From Symbiodinium natans (taxonomy: Eukaryota > Sar > Dinophyceae > Suessiales > Symbiodiniaceae): a stretch of DNA of 64,000 nucleotides. Below the pieces are notes generated by a model, which did not search any database, was not told the origin of the DNA, and worked only from the letters and a program-made list of their open reading frames with translations. A program made the position numbers and the translations under genes. The stretch is from the NCBI GenBank assembly GCA_905221605.1, contig CAJNDS010002734.1:62001-126000 (forward strand), given 5' to 3'. The first letter of the stretch is position 1; each line of letters opens with the position of its first letter. This document shows positions 34,075 through 44,739 of this stretch, piece by piece.

Positions 34075-34109
34075 GGAGATCGGGTCTCCCTGCGGTACAC
34101 CGTTACTGC

Positions 34110-34127
34110 AGGCTTAAAAAGGGTGCC
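34110..34127. repeat. Target-site duplication, right copy
   Basis: Exact copy of 31,254-31,271. Confidence 0.92.
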
Positions 34128-34460
34128 CTTTTTTGCTTAAAGGGGTTTATAAGGGAACCTAAAGCCCCCAAAACGGGAATAAGGGTACTACTGGGCATCC
34201 TGGTATTGAGGGTCCGCTATGTTCGTAAACCCACCTGTCAGGCATCGCCGGAGGCCGCTGATGCAGCCACAACCCGTCGCTTCTGGGCTGATGGATGCCT
34301 GGCACAACGACTTGACGCAAGTCTTCCCCAGATTCCTACATGATACCTTATGATAAGTCCTACTCTTTGAAAGTCTACACTAGAGGTCCCTTATCACCAT
34401 ATACCCCCCCCACATCTCCCACAAGCAGTCTTTAGGAACTCGAACCTAGAGCGGAAGTTT

Positions 34461-34561
34461 CTTAATCCCTGTTCCCCTAGGAAGAAAAAAGGACCCTTTT
34501 TGTTCATATACAAGAAAGCCCATAACCCAAAAAGTAAAAAGGATCCCTAACACTGATCTAG
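34461..34561. mobile_element. Family E element, copy 1
   Basis: About 101 bp from CTTAATCCCTGTTCCCC to CCTAACACTGATCTA. It differs from 41,729-41,831 at only a few positions. The internal GGA.CCTTTTTG and AAAAAGGATCC are inverted. Confidence 0.85.
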
Positions 34562-34917
34562 TTTTCTGCATTTCACAGCGGGCCTCCGAGTGGAATGCCT
34601 GTGGGGGCTGCGCCCTCTGCATTGGCTGCACACCTCGCTGCTCCTGGAACTCCAGTGAGCGGAGAGTCGAGAGCAGCTCTGGATGGAACGAGCTACCTTG
34701 GCAGGGGCGGGTTTAGGGTTTAGGGTTTTGGGGTTTAGGGTTTTCAACGCATTCCTGGAACCTCCCATCTTACTTCGTGAGCTCCTGCAAGGATTGGGAC
34801 GACTGAGTTTTGGGATGACGACGCGGTTGACGCCTGCGGATTCTCTGCCAACATTGTCTTAGGACCTTTGCTTGATGCCTTCTCCTGCTGCGACCCTTGC
34901 TGGTCTCATGGCCCTTG

Positions 34918-35005
34918 CCAGGATGGGCTATTATACCCTATAATCCCCGAAAAGCCCTTTGTAGGGTTCATTATTGGGATTATAGGGCCTAGTAGCCCAT
35001 CCTGG
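34918..35005. mobile_element. TIR element with CCAGGATGGGCTA ends
   Basis: 88 bp. CCAGGATGGGCTATTATA is mirrored by TAGTAGCCCATCCTGG, and the interior CCCTATAATCCC...GGGATTATAGGG extends the palindrome. Confidence 0.7.
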
Positions 35006-35510
35006 AGCGGCAGGTCCGTGCTCACACCTCCTGCGCCGGAAAGCAACTAATCGGCCATCAACAGCCAAGCTGCTTGCAGAAGCGGGCAATAGGGACTCCC
35101 TGGCGCTGTCGACATGTTTGGGTTTTTAGGGTTTAGGGTTTAGGGTTGAGGGCTTAGGGTTTAGGGTTTGGGGTGCAGGGTTCATAGGGTTTATAGGGTT
35201 TATAGGGTCCGGGACTCTGATAGGTTTGGGTGCAACTTGAGGGCAAATGGCATCTAGAAGTCGGCACAGCCAGTGAAGCAACTGCATTAAGATATCCCCC
35301 CCCCTTCCCACCCTAAACCCTAAACTAAACCCTAAACCCCCCCCGACCCGTGGAGGGATCCACTTCTTGAAGCTGTGCACTGGACAGTCTGCCTTGGAAG
35401 CTGCGAGCCTGCGGCTACCTCGGATACAAGCATGTCTCCACGTTCTGCATCTACCATGGGGGGTGACAATGCATCATCACGCCGAGCCGATGAATCTGGC
35501 TACGACTTGC

Positions 35511-35612
35511 GTAAGAACCCCCCCCCAAAAAAAAATGCTAAATATTATTCCATATGATTCCTATAAGGGCAATATAGGGATTGCTCTTAAAACAAACATT
35601 TGGGGGGTTCTG
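35511..35612. mobile_element. Family D TIR element, copy 1
   Basis: AAGAACCCCCCCCCAAAAAA at the left and AACATTTGGGGGGTTCT at the right. The inside has TATAAGGGCAATATAGGGATT. Copy 2 lies at 35,749-35,851 with CTTGTAAGGGTAATGTAGGGATT. Confidence 0.8.
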
Positions 35613-35748
35613 AAGCAGATAGCAGCTTGCTGGACACGTGCAGCCCCGGCCTCTGCTCCGGCCTCTTTCTCTGAAAGCCATGGGAAGAGGAAGCCGAGCA
35701 TTGCCCAGCTGCTGCATGCAGCACGTTGCTTAAGCTACTATTTGCATA

Positions 35749-35851
35749 AAGACCCCCCCCAAAAAAAAAAAAATCAACATATTCTTCCTTGTAAGGGTAA
35801 TGTAGGGATTATCGTTTTCTATTTTTTGGGGGGGTTCTTGAGCATATAGTA
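35749..35851. mobile_element. Family D TIR element, copy 2
   Basis: AAGACCCCCCCCAAAAAAAA and TTTTTTGGGGGGGTTCTTGAG ends. The A/C and T/G homopolymer junctions that recur in this window look like amplified ends of this family. Confidence 0.8.
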
Positions 35852-36612
35852 GGAAACTGCCTCGGTTTCCATCATGTGCGTTCAAAGACAGAACGCGCGC
35901 TTTGTCCATGAGTTCAACAAGTTCTGCTTCTGCGGGGCTATAACTGCGTCTATGGTGAACGTCTAGACCACACATATTGAAAATATTAAATATTTAGAAA
36001 TATTAGTTCAATATACAAAATTAAAACTCAGTTACTGTGGAGAGCATTCGCGCACTGGCCATGCATTTCCATGCACTTTGACTCTGCTTCATGTGCTGCA
36101 GGAGTGCCAGAGGATCATGAAGCTTCTGTCTCAAGAGCCTATGGACCCTAAACCCTAAACCCTAAACCCTAAACCCTAAACCCTAAACCCTAATGGAATA
36201 GTCCATCCTTCCCTCAGGCTTCAGCATATTTTCCGCAGGCGCGAAGGGGAAGGCAGGGGAGGGGAGGTTTCGGCTGTCATCCAGAGCTTTGCTCTGATTG
36301 TGTCAACCTTCCGAGAGGCCCTCACTTAGGGCAATCACCCTAGCATCCTAGAATGCCAATTCTCCAAATCAGGGCCCCCCTTTCTCCCTGAAAAAAATAT
36401 TTAAAAATATTTTCGGAGACCTTCAAAATTAAAAAGGGGGGGGGGGGCAAGATTCAGAGAGCTGGCTAGACATAGACTATCATAGACTGACTTCCATCGT
36501 GGGTCTACAGTCTCTATGTGCGGCGAAAGAGTTTTTCTAAGCTCCGGCCTTGAATCGGCCTGTGCAGGATCTCCTCGCTGAATTCTTCGATATGAGAAAG
36601 CTATCAGTAGAG

Positions 36613-36710
36613 ACCCTAAACCCTAAACCCTAAACCCTAAACCCTAAACCCTAAACCCTAAACCCTAAACCCTAAACCCTAAACCCTAAACCCTAAACCC
36701 TAAACCCTAA
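36613..36710 (-). repeat. CCCTAAA array and G-homopolymer
   Basis: Fourteen perfect heptamers. A run of about 26 G follows at 36,727-36,752. Confidence 0.97.
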
Positions 36711-37231
36711 AAGGTTTCCTAAAGCAGGGGGGGGGGGGGGGGGGGGGGGGGGCAGCATTGACCCCCATGCCCCTGGGAACCCTAGAAAATTGGGAGCGCT
36801 AGCGCCACGCTCTCGGCGTTGAGGTGGGTGTCACGGATCGGCTGCCAAACTGCGTGTACGGAGGACACCTGAAGGTTTAGGGTTTAGGCTTTAGGGTTTA
36901 GGGAGCACCCACCGAATGTTCCATTCCACTCCCGGGTGGGCACGAGATGGGCATAGAGCAGTGACAGCCACTGCCTTTTGGGAAAGGATGCCGCTAGGTC
37001 TACCATCTACTGCAAGCTTGGGTTTAGGAAAGGGAGCTGCCATCCACGACAGGGTGCTTGCCAAATGCGACAAACCCCCCAGGCCACAACAATTCAGAAT
37101 CCTTTTACGGGGGGCTTGTCTAGATATATGACATCGTAACCGGCAACATGAATTTAAAACCACAAGCTGGAATTCCTTGAGCATCCCTCCCAACCTTTGC
37201 ATCTGGGCCAAGGCCCCCTCCCCCTAAACCC

Positions 37232-37351
37232 TACTCGAAGGTTCATAGGTAGCTTGAAGTGGGGTCACAAGTGCCCCAAAAACAGCTACATAAGGTTGTG
37301 CTCAGCTACAAGTGCAGCTACCCTACCTACAAACCCACGTAGAAGTTCCTG
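37232..37351. mobile_element. Family A TIR element, diverged
   Basis: TACTCGAAGGTTCATAGGTAG and CCCACGTAGAAGTTCCTGAAC ends. The inside keeps TACATAAGGTTGTG. Confidence 0.5.
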
Positions 37352-38795
37352 AACCCTAAACCCTAAACCCTAAACCCTAAACCCCGAAACCCTTGTGGCG
37401 AGAGACTGCGGGCCCGAGCCGCCACGGGCCTCAAAAGGTGGCCGATAGGTATGGAATGGCCTGGGCACTTCGGGCTCAGGGTTTAGGGTTCAGGGTTCAG
37501 GGTTTAGGGTTCAGGGTTTAGGGTTCAGGGTTTAGGGTTTAGGGTTTAGGGTTCAGGGTTTGGGGTTCAGGGTCCGTGGCATGTGGGAAACACCGGCTCC
37601 ATTTACCTACACTTTTGAGAGGTTTTCGGGTCTAGGGTTTACCCTTTATCTAGGGTGTGAAGTCCTACTCATAGGGTTTGGGGCCACAGGAAGCCAACAA
37701 ATCCAGGAACCAACTCCGACAACTCGGTGTTTGGCTCGTGCCGAGTTCACGGCACTAGTAAAATAAGGTATAACCGTAGGTTCCCCACTTTCATGTACCC
37801 ATGAGCTCCAAGCACAGGCCTGGCTACCTCTGCCGAAAGAAGGGGGAGGGGGAGGATGGCTTATGGAACACAAACCCGAGTTGGGGGCTTGCGACACTAG
37901 GGGTACCTTTATGGGGTCCTTATTTATAAAAGGATCCTACTATTTGGGGGTCTCTATTGGGGTAAATTAGTAGGGTCCCGTAGTACCGTAAATCTGCATA
38001 GGTCTCTTTAGTCACAACAGGGCGCGTGTGCCGGCCCACGGTAAGGGATCTCCTCCGCTGTTCCACGGAGAAGGCGGGCGCCTGTAGGAATGAAGTCGCC
38101 AGCAAGTGGCTTGAAGGTCGAAATAACAATATACTAATGTGATGAGATGATAATAGAACAATAGAACAATATAACTATATAAAAATATAATGGCATAAAG
38201 ACATAACAACATAATGATATTCTTTTTCAATAAGAATACAAACATATTTGTCCGAATACAATAGGTACTGATATAACGATACATTGGTATAACAATACAA
38301 TCAGACAATCATAAAGTAATGTAACAACATAGAAATGTGTCATAATTCTATACTACACTATAACAGTCGAACAATGTAGCCTAGCAGTGCAGTAACATGC
38401 CCTGCTCTGGTGTCCCAGTACCTTCCCGAGGTTGCCCCGCACATCGTAGTCGCCAGGGCCAGGAGACGGCGGCTCCGGAAACGGAGACCTGCATGTCGGC
38501 TCTGCAAAACACGATGTGCCCTACACAGAACCGCAGGACTAGTTGTGCTGCTTTCGCGTTGGTCCGCCGTCATCATCCTCATCCTTGCTTGTAAGATTCG
38601 TATTCATCTTTATCTTCGTTGTCCTCGTCATCGTCTTAGCTATGATCATCTTTCTCGCCCTCGTTTCTGTCCTTGTTGTCCCTCCTGCTGCTCCTCCTCC
38701 GTGTCACCGACGTCATCATCGTGATGGATGGTCATGGTGATGCTGATGATGGCGACGAGTCGTAACCATCATACTCATCATCATCCCAAAGCGCT

Positions 38796-38930
38796 TACTT
38801 GGAGGTTCCTGGGTAGTTATGGTTGGGCTTTATAAGTAGGGTAACTGTAATTACGACTGGTTATAACCTTGTTTAGGATACTTACAACCCTACTTGTAAC
38901 TACCCATTACTACCCATGAACCTCCAAGTA
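38796..38930. mobile_element. Family A TIR element, intact
   Basis: 135 bp, TACTTGGAGGTTCCTGGGTAG to TACCCATGAACCTCCAAGTA, with TACCCATTAC duplicated next to the right TIR. Confidence 0.85.
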
Positions 38931-39629
38931 GGGTTTTAGGAGCTCTCCGGCCGCCTTCTCACGCTGGGTGACCTTGGCACGGTCGGTGTCTTCGATCGCC
39001 TGCAGGAAGCTTCTGCCATGCTTGTATAAGGGAAGGGGGGTGTTCTGGGCCCCCTATTCCACATAAGGCCCTAATTACTCAACTGTGGTATCCCCCGCCG
39101 GTATCTAGGTTTCTTTTGCTTCTGCACTTGCAGTAAAGCAGTCCCAGCAGTGGCAAACCAATCCCAGAAGCCGAAAATGCTGGAATGCGCATGACAAAAG
39201 AGCAACAACGACGCCAACACAAGTTCTGGAGGCCAAAGTGCTGGTTAGGGTTTAGGGTTTAGGGCTTGGGGCTTAGGGTTTAGGGGTACTGTCCCTCAAC
39301 AACCACCAATCTGTTTCTCAGGGCCTGTCTGCCCCCGAAACAACAACCTCTTGAAGAGGACCTGGGGTCGAAAGAAAGGAATCCGAACCACTGACATCAC
39401 TGAGTCCGTCGTCCATTCTGACCTTTATAGCAACATCGGAGGTGCACTGCCATGCACCGCACCTCCCCCCGAATGTCGGTGAAGGCGCGGCCCATGTCTG
39501 CCCAGTGGAGGAAGTGCTGCCTGCAGCACACGAAACGCGAGGAAACGAAGTTTTATGATCCCAACCTGGGCCTGTAGACCACGGAGACGGGGCAGCCTCA
39601 ACTTCACAGAAGGGCTCCTGAGCGACATG

Positions 39630-39696
39630 GGGTTTAGGGTTTAGGGTTTAGGGTTTAGGGTTTAGGGTTTAGGGTTTAGGGTTTAGGGTTTAGGGT
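39630..39696 (+). repeat. TTTAGGG array
   Basis: Nine perfect heptamers directly after a minus-strand open frame (39,425-39,628). Confidence 0.97.
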
Positions 39697-40202
39697 GGAA
39701 GAAGCGCCCTCGCGGGTCGGCCTGCCGGCGGGCCATGGAGTACCTCAAGTGAGCGGCCCCCACACTGCAACATGGGGGGGTTTCCGAACAGAAGGGGCCC
39801 TGTAAACAAGTCCCCCAACTAATCGGATTCCCAGAATAGTAAGGACCCCAACTAGGTACCCCCTAACTTCGGCAGCCCCCCCCATATCCCTCCCCTGCCC
39901 CTGCATCTGCCAAAAGTAGTAGTAAGTCGTGGCGCACAGTGGCATGTAGTCAATAGCATCCCTGCTACATCTCCTACGCTTCCGCAATACACTCGGCCCC
40001 CAGATCCCGAAACCCTTTCTGCGATGGGCTAAACCGTAAACCCGAAACCCGGAACCCTAAACCCTTGCGCCAAGATGCTGCGGATGGTAGGTCCTCCCCA
40101 CACCAGCGTCGACAGACCATTGGCCGGGCCCCGGCGTGTCTGGGATGTCCTGACATGGCGGTTGGAATGGTCCCCCTTCTACTAGGGTTAGGGTTCAGGG
40201 TT

Positions 40203-40300
40203 GGGATGTTCCCCTTACGAACGGTCCTTAATGGGATTATCGTACCCTCCACTACCATATCCCTAATCAGGACTGTTGATATAAGGGGGAGTATCCTAAC
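40203..40300. mobile_element. Family C TIR element, copy 3
   Basis: GGGATGTTCCCCTTA and TAAGGGGGAGTATCCTA ends, with GGTCCTTAATGGGATTATCGTA inside. Confidence 0.7.
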
Positions 40301-40945
40301 AAGAAAACTTTTTGAGTTCTGTTAGCCCGTTTTGGGAGTAGGGTTGATGGTTGCTTATTCATGAATGGTCTGGATGTAAACCTTTTTTGGGGTAGGGTTT
40401 ATACAAGTTACTAATACATGACGTCTTCTTTGAGTTAGGTAAACCCTTTTGGGTACTTTGTGAATGGTGTGCTTGTGGATGGGGACTATGTGCGTTTTGC
40501 TTTGGACAGGGCCCTCCCTCTTCCCCCCCCCCCCCCCCAACCCCTGCAAAAAAGTACTTCAAACAATTTCCCCAAGTTTGGGAAACCAGCATTCATCGTG
40601 AGTCTTCATGCAAAACCCTAAACAAAAACCCTTGAAACTCCTTAAAACCTAAGACTTTTTAGGGCTTTGATCCGACCCTGAAAGAAAAACTCGGACGAGT
40701 CTCGTGAACCTTGCGCTCCGCCCGGGGGAACGAGATCTGGCGCCGCTGGGAGTCCTACTGCAGCAGGGCACGAAGCCCTGAACCCTAAACCCTAAACCCT
40801 AAACCCTTAACCCTAACCCCTAAACCCTAAACCCTAAACCCTAAACCCTAGGCACAGAAACTGCATGGGGGAAGGTGCTTCTTTACAGATTTTACATGTT
40901 TCACGTCGTGCGCTTGACAACCCTAAACGTTGCTTGTAGGGTTTT

Positions 40946-41064
40946 TAAGGGGGGGGAGTTCATGGGGGGTAGGTACCTAGCAAACCTTGGGGAAGCTTAG
41001 GGAGTTTGAGGGAGTACTGGGGTACCTTGGGTTACATACCCCCCCCGAACCCCCCTCCCTTAAG
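40946..41064. mobile_element. TIR element with CTTAAGGGGGG ends
   Basis: TTAAGGGGGGGGAGTTCATGG at the left, CCCCGAACCCCCCTCCCTTAA at the right. The inside has GGTACC twice. A related word GGGAGTCAAGGGGGGTAGGTACC is at 7,093-7,116. Confidence 0.55.
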
Positions 41065-41551
41065 AACACCATAAGTTGCCTGACAGTCTTTTCTGGATGG
41101 TTCCTCGCTTGCTGGGTGAAGTTTCAGCTTCCGACTTTGCTGTTTTGAAAGTCTGTTTGGCTGAGCTTCTTCGACACCAGTACGAAAACAATACAAAAAA
41201 AACATTCAAGAGAGCCCTAAACCCGAAACCCGAAAGCACAATGGCGCGTGTTTTCATCAGAGATTTGCGGTCGTGTTCCTTTCGTCGCGGAGGCACGTCG
41301 CAGAAGATTTTCGCACGTTTCCCCGCATGCGGGCCCACAGGCTTGGTAAACATTTCGATGCCCTACACCCTACACCCTACACCCTAAACCCTCAACCCTA
41401 AACCAAAACACCCTATATATGTACATATATACATATGTATCGTGCCACTGAAAAAGTACTTAACTCCATAAGCACTTGTACCGAACGGTCCTCTTTCTCC
41501 CGGCGTTTAGCTTAAAAACTCGAAGCCCTAAACCCTAAATCCAAAACCCTG

Positions 41552-41660
41552 CACCCAAACAGCCCAATACCCCTTAATTCAGGAATAGAGCTTCAATTAC
41601 AGAGGGAGCCTTATTATGATTTAAGGACCTTAATTAGGGGGTATTGGGCTCTTTGGGAAC
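41552..41660. mobile_element. Family B TIR element, copy 2
   Basis: CACCCAAACAGCCCAATACC and GGTATTGGGCTCTTTGGGAAC ends. The body matches 22,671-22,786 with two small deletions. Confidence 0.85.
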
Positions 41661-41728
41661 CCTAGAAGTTGGAGGTCGGGCGCCGGCCTCCTTGGCGGAA
41701 TACTGGCCAGGAGCTGTGCTGGACTTGG

Positions 41729-41831
41729 CCTTAATCCCTGTTCCCCTAGGAAGAAAAAAGGATCCTTTTTGTTCACATATAAGAAAGCCCATAACCCAAA
41801 AAGTAAAAAGGATCCCTAACACTGATCTAGT
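41729..41831. mobile_element. Family E element, copy 2
   Basis: Nearly identical to 34,461-34,561. It lies 68 bp after a family B element. Confidence 0.85.
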
Positions 41832-41839
41832 GGCGGGGA

Positions 41840-44640
41840 TCTCAGGCCAGTATCTGCGGATGCGCGCCCAGTCCTCAGCCAGCCATTCAGAGCCTGCCCC
41901 CGCCCCCTTAGAGACTCTGGGAACTGACCCTTAAACCCCATAAACCCAACAAACCCCATAAACCCTGCAAACCCTATAAACCCTGCAAACCCCGTAAACC
42001 CGATAAAACTTTGCAAACCCTATATAGACCCTATAGCATGTTGGGAGCTGGACCTCTTGTTTGTTGTGCGAAAACCCTAATTGCACGCAGTCCCTAAACC
42101 CTAAACTCTAAGCCCCTAAGCCCCTAAACCCCTAAACCCCTAAACCCCTAAAACCCTAAAACCCTAAAACCCTAAAACCCTAAAACCCTAAACCCTTTTG
42201 CATCCAGGTGAAACCCTACAAACTCTCAACCCTTGTTTTGACAGCAGGCTCTGAGGCTCCGCGGAGCCACAGCTTAAACCAACCTCTTGAAGGTTCATGG
42301 GGTTGTAGGGTTTAGGGTTTACGCTACAAGTGGGGTCAAAAGTAGGGGAGCTATACCACTACTACAATCCCTATTCAGGCGTATGAGCCATAAAGCCCGG
42401 GTTCGTTTGGTCCCCAAACCTCCCTTAACTTGGCTGCACTTAGGAGGGTAGTTATAAAATAAATTTTTAGCTGCCTTATTAAGAAACCCAATAAACCCAA
42501 AACGGCTAAGGATCTAAAATTACAGTAAAGCACCACAAAGTTAAACTCTAAACCCAAAGCCCACTCAAACCCCTAACCGCCTCTCGTGACCCAACTACCC
42601 ATGAACCTCCAAGCTGCCCAGGCACCCTAAACCCTAAACCCTAAACCCTAAACCCTAAACCCTAAACCCTAAACCCTAAACCCTAAACCCTAACCCTAAA
42701 CCCTAAACCCAGCTGCCAAGGCACGCGTCCCGAGTTGCCAAATTGCCAGCCGGGTTTGGCTTTGCGTGGCGGCACCCGCGGAGAGTAACCTGGAGAGCCC
42801 ACCGAGCCGCCCTTTTGGGGTTTAGGGTTTAGGGTTTGGGGTTTAGATTTAGGCTAAAGGGTTTAGGGCTTAGGGTATAGGGTTCAGCAATAAACACCAA
42901 GCCCTAAAGACCTATGCCTATGCCCTAAACCTGTAAACTGCAAACCTCAAGGAAGCCTTTGAACCCCCAGATCCTCAACCGACGCTACTGGCAGCTTCTG
43001 GTTCCTACCCTAAACCCTAAACCCTAAACCCTAAACCCTAAACCCTAAACCCTAAACCCTAAACCCTAAACCCTTTTTTTTGCATCTGGACTCCTTGCTG
43101 CCAGGCTGTAGGCAATGACCAGCTGCTAAACAGAAGGCCACCACACAATTAGGCCCGAAACCCTAAGCCCTAAGCCCTAAACCCTAAACCCTTCATACAC
43201 CCTATACCCTGCACCCAAGTCGCACGCAGGGCCCGGCGCGGGCTCCTTCACGCGGGCGAGTTGGGAGAGGAGGGGGGGCGGGGTGTCTCAACGCAAGGCT
43301 GAGATGGGTTTAGGATACCCTAAACCCTAAACCCTAAACTATTGGGGGGGATAAGGTTGAGATGAGCTTAGGATGCTTTCGGACCTTTCTTTGTTGGCGG
43401 GTGGGTGGGGGATGGCCTCGGTTTGGGGTGGCAACGAGAAGGGGGTACCCTTAGCATGATGAACTTGGGGGGGGGGGGGGGGCATATTTCGGGGACCTGT
43501 TTTGTGAGAAAGACCCGTTTACACCACATGTTTCGGCGTGACATGGGCTCACAAGTAGGAACACATCCTCTGATACGGGAAGAACGAGGGGCTGCTCAAC
43601 CCTAAAAAACCTAAAGCCCATCCCCATAAACCCCAGAAACCCTATAAACCCCATAAACCCGATAAACCCTATAAACCCCATAGACCCTACAAACCCTAAA
43701 AACCCAATAAACCCTAAACCCTACCCTTACTAAACCCTGAACCCTAAACCCCTAGGAACCCTATAAGGCTTGCTTTGCGGAAGTCCTTTCCCGTCTCGAA
43801 CCGCTCGCATTTTCGGCTGCTCGATTCAGGAGATGGGCCCAGCGACCATTTCGGAGCGTCCGCATGGTTGGAAAAGGACCTTGCCATGAGTAGGGTTATA
43901 AGTGTTCTAAAGGTAGGGTTATCAGTACCCTACGTGGGGTTACAAGTATTCCAAAAGGAGGGGGTATAAGTGCCCTAAATAAGGTTCTAGTCAGCAATAG
44001 TTATAGTTGTCCTACTACATGGTTGGAGAAGGACCTTACCTTCCAGTGGGGCTGGTTCTTGATATGGAATGAGGTACCTATCTACTCCCTTAAAGGTTGT
44101 AGAGAGGGCCCTAGTGGTTGGAAAAGACCTTACTTGGAAGTTCATGGGTAGTTGGAAGTAGGGTTACAAGTACCCTAAACAATGTTATAGCCAGCTATAA
44201 CTGTTGTTTCCCTCCTTCTCATAGCTTCCCATGAACCTTCCAGTACTATACAGTGGAATCTCGAAAACCTGCACTGAACGTGTCAAAGTGATGATCTGAT
44301 TATGCATGGAGAACCACGGACTTCGTGCGAAGGAGCGTAATCAGCGGGTCATGTTCGGCATCCTGGGGCAGTGATTCCGACATGAAACCGGCAGCGGGCC
44401 CATTGGTTCCCTGAACAAACCAGGAAACGACCGCGGGATTGCCTGCGAATGCTGCTGCGACGCGTTGCTGGGACTCTATTACCTGGGACTATGACCGCTA
44501 GATTTAGATGCTTTAGGTCCATTGCCACTCGTGATCACACAGGTGCTTCGATTTGATAGGTTTGACCATTGGTCTCGGGCCAATAAGCTTCGCCGTGCAT
44601 GTCCAAGACGGGTGCCGAAAGCCTGAGACGTGCCATCCAT
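41840..44640. other. Telomere-like and TAAACCC-variant mosaic, no resolved gene
   Basis: ATAAACCC variants occupy 41,930-42,010 and 43,620-43,710. CCCTAAA arrays lie at 42,624-42,710 (12 units) and 43,009-43,075 (9 units). A family A element split by inserted sequence spans 42,284-42,614 and another lies at 44,131-44,245. A G-run lies at 43,468-43,482. Frames of 60-104 codons have no recognisable content. Confidence 0.5.
44131..44245. mobile_element. Family A TIR element
   Basis: TACTTGGAAGTTCATGGGTAG and TTCCCATGAACCTTCCAGTA. The inside has GTTATAGCCAGCTATAAC. Confidence 0.8.
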
Positions 44641-44648
44641 TGCGCCTG

Positions 44649-44649
<1 letters not shown>

Positions 44650-44691
<42 letters not shown>

Positions 44692-44695
44692 GTAA
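44650..44695 (+). repeat. CA/TA microsatellite
   Basis: ACACACAC (about 13 units) then TATATATA, at the left border of the AT-rich satellite field. Confidence 0.95.
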
Positions 44696-44739
44696 GAGGA
44701 ACCTCTATGTACTATTTGACATGGCTGCTTTCTGTATTA

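Larger units (their letters stand above)
31272..34109 (-). mobile_element. 5'-truncated non-LTR retrotransposon (LINE)
   Basis: The element encodes the C-terminal part of a reverse transcriptase and is inserted on the minus strand between exact 18-bp direct repeats. The 5' end starts inside the RT palm: SNGVPQGDPISM (motif with QGDP) is the first recognisable block, so the endonuclease and the first RT motifs are missing. The 3' UTR is only about 46 bp. It has no poly(A) tail and a GAGCCGATCCGGCTC stem-loop. The long intact frame and identical duplication indicate a young copy. Confidence 0.93.
31241..34196. mobile_element. TIR element split by the LINE insertion
   Basis: Without the LINE and one duplication copy the element would be about 100 bp: CTGCCCAGTAACCTAGGCTT at the left and AAGGGTACTACTGGGCAT at the right. 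The two ends are inverted relative to each other (GCCCAGTA). The LINE therefore landed in an existing short element. Confidence 0.6.
35980..39770. other. Mosaic region, no resolved gene
   Basis: TTTAGGG-type arrays lie at 36,147-36,193, 36,874-36,902, 37,357-37,390, 37,478-37,572 (GGGTTCA variants) and 39,243-39,285. Family A elements lie at 37,232-37,351 and 38,796-38,930. A low-complexity TC/CAT stretch at 38,560-38,790 gives spurious frames. A minus-strand block at about 39,455-39,560 reads CRQHFLHWADMGRAFTDIRG and may be a real exon without recognised family. Confidence 0.45.

Noticed and set aside
31998-34140. Plus-strand frames of 60-158 codons within the LINE
   Set aside because: They are antisense shadows of the 918-codon reverse transcriptase frame.
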